DNA of 63,684 nucleotides, from the NCBI GenBank assembly GCA_026391315.1, contig JAPLDT010000011.1, forward strand, positions 1-63,684. The letters are read 5' to 3'. A program made the translations under genes and the position numbers. This DNA comes from Bacteroidia bacterium. GTDB taxonomy: Bacteria > Bacteroidota > Bacteroidia > Bacteroidales > Prolixibacteraceae. Positions 58,574-63,684 of this stretch are shown here, piece after piece (positions within the stretch are counted from its first letter, which is position 1; each line of letters starts with the position of its first letter). Below the pieces are notes generated by a model, which was not told the DNA's origin, did no database searches, and saw only the letters and a program-made list of their open reading frames with translations.

Positions 58574-58801
58574 ATGATAGACTATAAACAAATAATAACC
58601 ATTGAACCAGGAAAGCGGGGAGGAAAACCATGCATTCGTGGAATGCGGATAACGGTAAATGATATTCTCGGCTGGCTTGCTTCAGGGATGACTACTCAAG
58701 ACATTTTAGCTGACTTTGAAGAATTGGTCGAAGAAGATATCCTGGCTGCATTAAGCTATGCAGCCGACAGAGAGAATAAGATTTATCAGGTAGCTGTATG
58801 A
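58574..58801 (+). CDS. DUF433-family antitoxin
   Basis: A 75-residue protein with the DUF433 pattern: ITIEPGKRGGKPCIRGMRIT, VNDILGWLASGMTTQDILADF, then an acidic end. The fold is a small winged HTH-like domain. Such genes are regularly followed by DUF5615 genes and are regarded as antitoxins of type II modules. Its stop overlaps the start of the next gene (ATGA), so production is coupled. Confidence 0.9.
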   Translation: MIDYKQIITIEPGKRGGKPCIRGMRITVNDILGWLASGMTTQDILADFEELVEEDILAALSYAADRENKIYQVAV

Positions 58802-59142
58802 AATTTTTGTTTGATCAAAATATTTCCCACAGAATCCTTCGGTTGTTACCGGATAAGTTCGTTGGCTCCAGCCACGTAAAAACCGAGGGATTAATAAATG
58901 CCCCGGATATGCAGATTTGGGAATTTGCAAAACAAAATGGTTATACGATTGTCACCCAAGACTCAGATTTTAACGAATTGAATTCCCTGTTGGGATTTCC
59001 ACCAAAAATAATTTGGATTCGAACGGGAAATCTCAAAACTCAAGCATTGCTGGAAATCTTGATTGAACATTATATTGAAGTTCAAAGATTTCTTGAAGAT
59101 AAAAGCTTTGGTTGTTTCGAAATCATTAAAATGGGAAAATAA
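58798..59142 (+). CDS. DUF5615 PIN-like toxin
   Basis: A 114-residue protein with the PIN-like pattern: N-terminal KFLFDQNISHRILRLLP with the first acidic residue, then IWEFAKQNGYTIVTQDSDFNEL with further acidic residues, and PKIIWIRTGN. PIN-like proteins are metal-dependent RNases and this family is paired with DUF433 antitoxins. The pair lies in a short region flanked by two copies of the rluA 3' end, suggesting arrival by insertion. Confidence 0.88.
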   Translation: MKFLFDQNISHRILRLLPDKFVGSSHVKTEGLINAPDMQIWEFAKQNGYTIVTQDSDFNELNSLLGFPPKIIWIRTGNLKTQALLEILIEHYIEVQRFLEDKSFGCFEIIKMGK

Positions 59143-59210
59143 TATTGCCCGTGCATAGCATATCTACTCAATTCAATGATTTTCAAGATTTAATTCTTCA
59201 TCAATTTTAT

Positions 59211-60109
59211 CAGGAAAAAAGCGTCAAAAATCTGTGCGGTGGGGGTGTTTCAAAACTGAGCTCTTCTCCGGTTATCGGGTGTTTGAAAGCCAGAATATTG
59301 GCATGCAGGCAGGTGCGGCGCAGCGGATTCATTTTGGAACCATATTTTTTATCGCCAGCAACAGGGTGACCCAACTCTTTCATGTGAACACGGATCTGGT
59401 TTTTGCGTCCTGTTTCCAGTTCTACCTCCAACAATGAAAATTCCTCGCTGCGTTTCAGTACTTTGTAATGGGTGATCGCCTCATCTCCCTCTCCCGGAAC
59501 CTTGGTGGAGTACATGAAGAGCATCTTGTTCTCTTTCAGGAAAGAATGGATAGTATCCTCGTCTTTTTCAACAATGCCCTCAACAACAGCGATGTACGAC
59601 CGCCTTATAACTGCCTCCTGCCACTCTTTCTGCATGATCTCCTGCACCTTTTCGCTTTTTGCGAACATCATCACGCCGGATGTATCTCGGTCGAGACGGT
59701 GCACGACAAAGATGCGGTTAGTCGGATCTTCCTTCTTGACATGGGAACTCAGAATGGAATAGGTGGTTAGCAGCTTCTCCTTGGCGGTAGCGATGGAAAG
59801 CATGCCGGCCTCTTTATCAATGACAATCAGGTATGGATCCTCAAACAAAATTCGGACTCCGCGAAGGCGGGTTTGTTCGGGCACAACCCCCCAGTTAATT
59901 GTGACAAGCTGATTTTGTTCCAACGGAAAGTCGAACTGGGTAATGGTATGGGTTCCAACTGATATCTGCCTATGAGCCAGGAGCGACTTGACCGTGGTCC
60001 TGCTTTTGCCTTTGAGCTGTTCGATGAGAAACTCCATCAGTCGTGCAGGCTTGGTTACCGTCAACTGAGTCACTTTGGCTTTTTGCTTGTTGGAGGGGGC
60101 TGTACTCAT
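59211..60109 (-). CDS. RluA-family pseudouridine synthase
   Basis: A 299-residue enzyme that converts specific uridines in rRNA or tRNA to pseudouridine. An S4-like N-terminal domain (about 22-80, ARLMEFLIEQLKGKSRTTVK) precedes the catalytic domain with the family motif VHRLDRDTSGVMMFAK and its catalytic Asp, then ETGRKNQIRVHM and GHPVAGDKKYG. Which uridine is modified cannot be told. It overlaps the preceding lipoprotein gene by 4 bp. The stop codon spans 59210-59212. Confidence 0.93.
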
Positions 60110-61074
60110 TTCGGGTTTTGGTTTGGGATAAAATTGACTTCCGGAAGGAAAGAATCCAGTGATTCCTCGTATTTAAACCCTTTTGATGCAAGCAAATCGT
60201 AAAACTTCTTTACAATTTTGGTGCTTTCCCGATTTGGGTACTTTTCAAGGTATTGAAGGTAGGAGTTTTGGTAAACATGCTGCAGCATCTTTGTATTGGG
60301 ATCGAACAGTGGAAACTGCTCCGTACCTGACAGATAGGTTGTAAATGCATCAATGTATTGAGCCTGAATCTCATCTTTCGAGACATATTCCGGATTATTT
60401 ACCATGAAATCCTCCCAGGCTATTATCTGACGGGCAATTGAATCAGCCGGTGAAACTGGAAGGTTGTTGTCGTCTAAAAGAACCTTTGACAGTGAGATTT
60501 TGGTTTGAAGGTAGTTGCGACTTCCAGTCGTGAGTGCGCCTTCCAAATGGTTGAACACAAATGCAAGATTGGGTTCCAGGTAAAAATCACCTTCACGGTA
60601 GGTAATTAGGATGCCATGAGCTGCCAGTGTGGCGATCAATTTTTGTGCTTCTACCGGATCTTCCTTGCTCTCGAAATGATCCATGAGCTGACGGTTGCCC
60701 AATAACTTGCCCGAATAGTACTCCTGCATGACGGCAGTCATGTACTCATTGAAGGAGATAAGCATTGAGTCGCGGCTCAGCGAATCTGCCTTGTTGTTGG
60801 CAAAAACAGCGAGTGCACGGTTGATATTCTGCAGATCGCTCCTGTCGAAATCATCGAGAACCGAACTGTAGGCCGCATTGGATGGCACGGTCAATTGTGA
60901 AAGTCGGAAAGTATCCGTTGTAACGCTCTTTGCTGCAGATTTGTCATCGGTTTTCAGCTTATCCTGTTTCCCGGAAAAGCAGGAAGCTGCCAACAAAGGA
61001 AGAGTAATCAGGAACAGAAAATTTCTGCCTGTCGAATTCCAAGTCCGATTTGGGATGCCACTGTTTTTAACCAT
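60106..61074 (-). CDS. Lipoprotein of unknown function
   Basis: A 322-residue protein with a lipoprotein signal (NFLFLITLPLLAASCFSG, Cys about 32). The mature part is largely helical, acidic, without a recognised domain, and looks like those Bacteroidota exported proteins found beside pgi. It is coupled on both sides: its ATG overlaps the pgi stop (TAATG) and its end overlaps rluA by 4 bp. No catalytic motif is visible, so no function is assigned. Confidence 0.75.
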   Translation of the reverse strand: MVKNSGIPNRTWNSTGRNFLFLITLPLLAASCFSGKQDKLKTDDKSAAKSVTTDTFRLSQLTVPSNAAYSSVLDDFDRSDLQNINRALAVFANNKADSLSRDSMLISFNEYMTAVMQEYYSGKLLGNRQLMDHFESKEDPVEAQKLIATLAAHGILITYREGDFYLEPNLAFVFNHLEGALTTGSRNYLQTKISLSKVLLDDNNLPVSPADSIARQIIAWEDFMVNNPEYVSKDEIQAQYIDAFTTYLSGTEQFPLFDPNTKMLQHVYQNSYLQYLEKYPNRESTKIVKKFYDLLASKGFKYEESLDSFLPEVNFIPNQNPK

Positions 61075-62423
61075 TATTGCAATCTTTCCTGAATGGCTTT
61101 GCTCTCTTTTTCGAAGCCGGGCTTGTTCAAGAGTGCGAACATGTTTTTCTTGTAACTTTCGACACCTGGCTGGTCAAATGGATTGACATCCAGGATGTAG
61201 CCACTGATTCCGCAAGCGATTTCGAAGAAATAGATCAATTGCCCCAGATAGTATTCGTTCAATTTTGGAACAGAGATCCTGATGTTTGGAACGCCGCCAT
61301 CGACATGCGCGATGGAGGTACCCAATTCCGCCATTTTGTTCACCTCATCGACGCGTTTGCCGGCAAGAAAATTGAGTCCGTCCAAGTCTGCTTCGTCTTC
61401 AGGAACAAGTACTTCATTGTCAACTTCCTCAATGGAGAGAACTGTTTCGAACAGGGTTCTTTCACCTTCCTGGATGTATTGGCCCATGGAATGAAGGTCG
61501 CTCGAGAAGTCAACGCTGCTTGGATATATGCCTTTGTTATCCTTGCCTTCGCTTTCGCCATAGAGCTGTTTCCACCATTCGGCAAAGAAGTGAAGTTTGG
61601 GATTGTAGTTGACGAGTATTTCAATTTTCTTTCCCGACTGGTAGAGGGCATTTCTGGCAGCTGCATATTGGCAAGCCAGGTTTTGTTCGTACGGAACGGA
61701 TGAATCACAGGCTTTTTCCATGTCGATAGCGCCTTTGACCAGTTCGCGGATATTGAAACCGGCCATCCCAATGGCGATCAGACCGACAGGGGTCAGCACG
61801 GAATAGCGGCCACCAACATCATCAGGAATGATAAACGTTTTGTACCCTTCTTCTTTGGCCAGTTTCTTCAAGGCTCCTCTTTCAGCATCAGTTACCGCGA
61901 TGATCCTCTTACTGGCTTCATCGATGCCATATTTCTCTTCCAGATCCTGTTTCAGTAACCTGAAGGCAAGGGCAGGCTCGGTTGTGGTGCCTGATTTTGA
62001 AATGACCGTACAGGCCCAATCTTTGGTGTCGAGCAGATCACGCAGTTCGAATAGATAATCTTCGCTGATATTTTGTCCGGCGAAGACGATCAGCGGTGCC
62101 TCGAAAGATCCTTTGATGGCAGCAAAAGAGTCGGAAAGGGCATCGATAACGGCTTTTGAACCAAGGTAGGAGCCGCCGATTCCAATTACCACAAATACTT
62201 CGAGGTGTTTAACCTGAAGCTTTTGAACCGTTTTTTCGATATCAGCTAACTCGTATTCACCGATCGACCCCGGTAGATCGACCCATCCGAGAAAGTCATT
62301 GCCTTTGCCCGTTTTTTTGTGAAGGGCAAGGTTGGCGGCTTCGGACTGAAGTTTGAAACCGTCTATTTTTGCTTTTGGCACGAAGCCGTATACGTTTTTG
62401 AGATTTAAGGAGATGTTCTTCAT
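61074..62423 (-). CDS. pgi: Glucose-6-phosphate isomerase
   Basis: A 449-residue enzyme that interconverts glucose 6-phosphate and fructose 6-phosphate in glycolysis. The shorter bacterial type is seen: [50 protein letters not shown], catalytic Glu region [14 protein letters not shown], and [13 protein letters not shown] near the end. It heads the pgi-lipoprotein-rluA operon. Length matches the family (about 445-450). Confidence 0.96.
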   Translation of the reverse strand: MKNISLNLKNVYGFVPKAKIDGFKLQSEAANLALHKKTGKGNDFLGWVDLPGSIGEYELADIEKTVQKLQVKHLEVFVVIGIGGSYLGSKAVIDALSDSFAAIKGSFEAPLIVFAGQNISEDYLFELRDLLDTKDWACTVISKSGTTTEPALAFRLLKQDLEEKYGIDEASKRIIAVTDAERGALKKLAKEEGYKTFIIPDDVGGRYSVLTPVGLIAIGMAGFNIRELVKGAIDMEKACDSSVPYEQNLACQYAAARNALYQSGKKIEILVNYNPKLHFFAEWWKQLYGESEGKDNKGIYPSSVDFSSDLHSMGQYIQEGERTLFETVLSIEEVDNEVLVPEDEADLDGLNFLAGKRVDEVNKMAELGTSIAHVDGGVPNIRISVPKLNEYYLGQLIYFFEIACGISGYILDVNPFDQPGVESYKKNMFALLNKPGFEKESKAIQERLQ

Positions 62424-62778
62424 TCTTTGTTTTGTGTTATGTGTTGTATTAATATTCAGGCTATTAGCTTTTAGCTGTTGGCTTTTTGCCTGTGGTTTTT
62501 TTATTTATTTGTTCCTTCCGTCCGAAGGAGGTATTAAAACATCCTCTAAAATGCTACCGCGGACGGTGGTCTTTATTCATCTCTTTACCCGGGGTTACGC
62601 TCCTTCGTCGCTCACCCCGGGTTATTCATATTTAACCCCTTCGGGGTAGGACTCGAGAAGTATCCACTGGGTGGTCAGGAAATTTAGGATTGTGAAACTG
62701 CCAATTTTCACATTTTCACATTTCCCAATTTTCACATTCCCTCAGTCGTCCAAGTCGTCCCCGTCGTCTCCATCCTTT
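62424..62778. other. Intergenic region with GC-rich palindromes
   Basis: This 355-bp gap between pgi and gpsA has no gene. It holds CGTCCGAAGGAGG, a stem ACCCGGGGT (62587-62595) / ACCCCGGGT (62614-62622), a small hairpin ACCCCTTCGGGGT (62635-62647), then TTTTCACA repeats and four GTCGTC-type repeats. The GC-rich block contrasts with the AT-rich surroundings and looks like a dispersed repeat rather than a local terminator. Confidence 0.5.
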
Positions 62779-63684
62779 CTATCGCAGATACTCCGTCAGC
62801 AGCCTCATCTCAATCGCCGGTGAGATATTCTCGTAGATGATGTTGTAGACGGTGTCTGTGATCGGCATGTTGATACGGTACTGTTCGTTGAGCTCTTTGA
62901 TGCTTTTGGTGGCATAGTAACCTTCAGCGATCATATCCATCTCAAGCATGGCCGAACGAACGGTGTAGCCTTTGCCGATCATGGTGCCAAAGGTCCGGTT
63001 TCTCGAAAAGTGGGAGTATCCGGTTACGAGAAGGTCGCCAAGGTATGCCGAAGACTTGATGTCGCGGGTTATGGGATGCACTGTGTCTACAAATCGTTTG
63101 ATCTCCTGGATGGCATTCGACATGAGTACTGCCTGGAAATTATCGCCGTAACGCAGGCTGTGTGAGATACCTGCAGCAATGGCCATAATATTTTTCAGTA
63201 CAGCTGAATACTCAGTTCCCCAAATATCGTCCGAAATATGCGTACGGAGCGAATTGCTTTCCAGTAACATGGCAAATTGCCGTGCGCGTTTGACATCCGG
63301 ACTGGAAATTGTGAGGTAGGAGAGGAGGTCGCGGGCTACCTCTTCCGCATGGCATGGACCGGCAATGACGCAAAACTGTTCAAATGGAAGGTCATAGAAT
63401 TCATGAAAAAATTCACCGACAAACAGATTTCCTTCCGGGATGATCCCTTTGATGGCAGAAACAACAAATTTGTCGCCGATTTCAGCGGTCATGTGACGGA
63501 GTGTATCCTTCAGAAACGCGGAGGGAGTTACGAAAACCAGAATATCTGAATCTTCAACAATCTGGTTGATATCATTGTAGAAGTTGATTTTGGAAACATC
63601 AAACTCTACCGATCGGAGGTAGTTGGGATTGTGCCGGAATTTTTTGAAAAGTTCGATGCTCTCCTTGTTGCGGATGTACCAATT
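62779..63684 (-). CDS. gpsA: Glycerol-3-phosphate dehydrogenase [NAD(P)+], 5'-truncated by window edge
   Basis: The frame stays open from the window end, so the N-terminal 20-30 residues with the NAD-binding glycine motif lie outside; an internal Met at 63492 is not the start. Visible: DSDILVFVTPSAFLKD, VVSAIKGI, CVIAGPCHAEEVARDL, EYSAVLKNIMAIAAG with the catalytic Lys, SYLGDLLVTGYSHFSRNRTFG and MPITDTVYNII. It makes sn-glycerol 3-phosphate for phospholipids from dihydroxyacetone phosphate. About 301 residues plus stop are present of some 330. Confidence 0.93.
   Translation of the reverse strand, partial: NWYIRNKESIELFKKFRHNPNYLRSVEFDVSKINFYNDINQIVEDSDILVFVTPSAFLKDTLRHMTAEIGDKFVVSAIKGIIPEGNLFVGEFFHEFYDLPFEQFCVIAGPCHAEEVARDLLSYLTISSPDVKRARQFAMLLESNSLRTHISDDIWGTEYSAVLKNIMAIAAGISHSLRYGDNFQAVLMSNAIQEIKRFVDTVHPITRDIKSSAYLGDLLVTGYSHFSRNRTFGTMIGKGYTVRSAMLEMDMIAEGYYATKSIKELNEQYRINMPITDTVYNIIYENISPAIEMRLLTEYLR

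Noticed and set aside
61077-61703. 208-residue plus-strand open frame opposite pgi
   Set aside because: Lies entirely within pgi on the other strand and shows no recognisable protein pattern.

Overview
The window looks like chromosomal DNA of a glycan-degrading member of the Bacteroidota. Supporting signs are a complete SusC/SusD/SusE locus with an ECF sigma/FecR pair, several carboxypeptidase-like TonB-dependent receptors, LytS/LytTR two-component systems, Bacteroidota-type promoter boxes (TAnnTTTG), almost no Shine-Dalgarno sequences, and many secreted glycosidases. The AT-biased intergenic DNA and short dispersed palindromes also fit. I cannot name genus or species. No rRNA, tRNA or CRISPR array was recognised.

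Layout. 0.2-3.6 kb (+): BlaI-type repressor and M56 metallopeptidase, then a small membrane protein overlapping an ABC ATPase; the module is bracketed by an inverted pair of a 46-nt hairpin element. 3.7-18.8 kb (-): an alpha-glucan-type polysaccharide utilisation locus, read in transcription order as ECF sigma, FecR, SusC with STN domain, SusD, SusE, a GH27-like enzyme, GH31, and a six-hairpin glycosidase. 19.0-28.7 kb: two paralogous four-gene modules (TonB receptor, secreted TPR protein, LytS kinase, LytTR regulator) arranged tail to tail. 29.0-43.7 kb (-): a long sugar-catabolic gene run with a PfkB-HAD fusion, four paralogous secreted TIM-barrel proteins (one broken), GH92, an interloping methyltransferase, a secreted amidohydrolase, a FucP-like transporter, a GmhA-like SIS isomerase and a ROK kinase. 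43.9-46.5 kb (+): a GH2 enzyme of the exo-glucosaminidase type.

46.8-52.4 kb holds housekeeping genes (VF530, Era, Der, DEAD-box helicase, ferredoxin-nitroreductase). 52.5-57.3 kb is an AT-rich inserted segment: a truncated restriction-endonuclease-like ORF, an HTH-fused DNA methyltransferase, a GH13 enzyme and a GH114-like lipoprotein, with cassette-like repeats and a cut gene at each end. 57.3-59.1 kb carries a broken YdeI/OmdA gene, a DJ-1/PfpI protein and a DUF433/DUF5615 toxin-antitoxin pair. 59.2-63.7 kb (-) holds an RluA pseudouridine synthase, a lipoprotein, glucose-6-phosphate isomerase, and a glycerol-3-phosphate dehydrogenase cut by the window edge.

How it works together: the PUL imports and cleaves an alpha-glucan under sigma/anti-sigma control. 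The two mirrored modules look like nutrient-receptor systems with local two-component control. The 29-46 kb run fits trimming of mannose- or glucosamine-containing glycans followed by uptake, isomerisation and phosphorylation. The most unusual items are a four-copy covarying hairpin that contains the start codon of two genes, an M56 peptidase with an OstA/LptD-like tail, the mirrored receptor/two-component modules, the PfkB-HAD fusion, and the cassette-like island.
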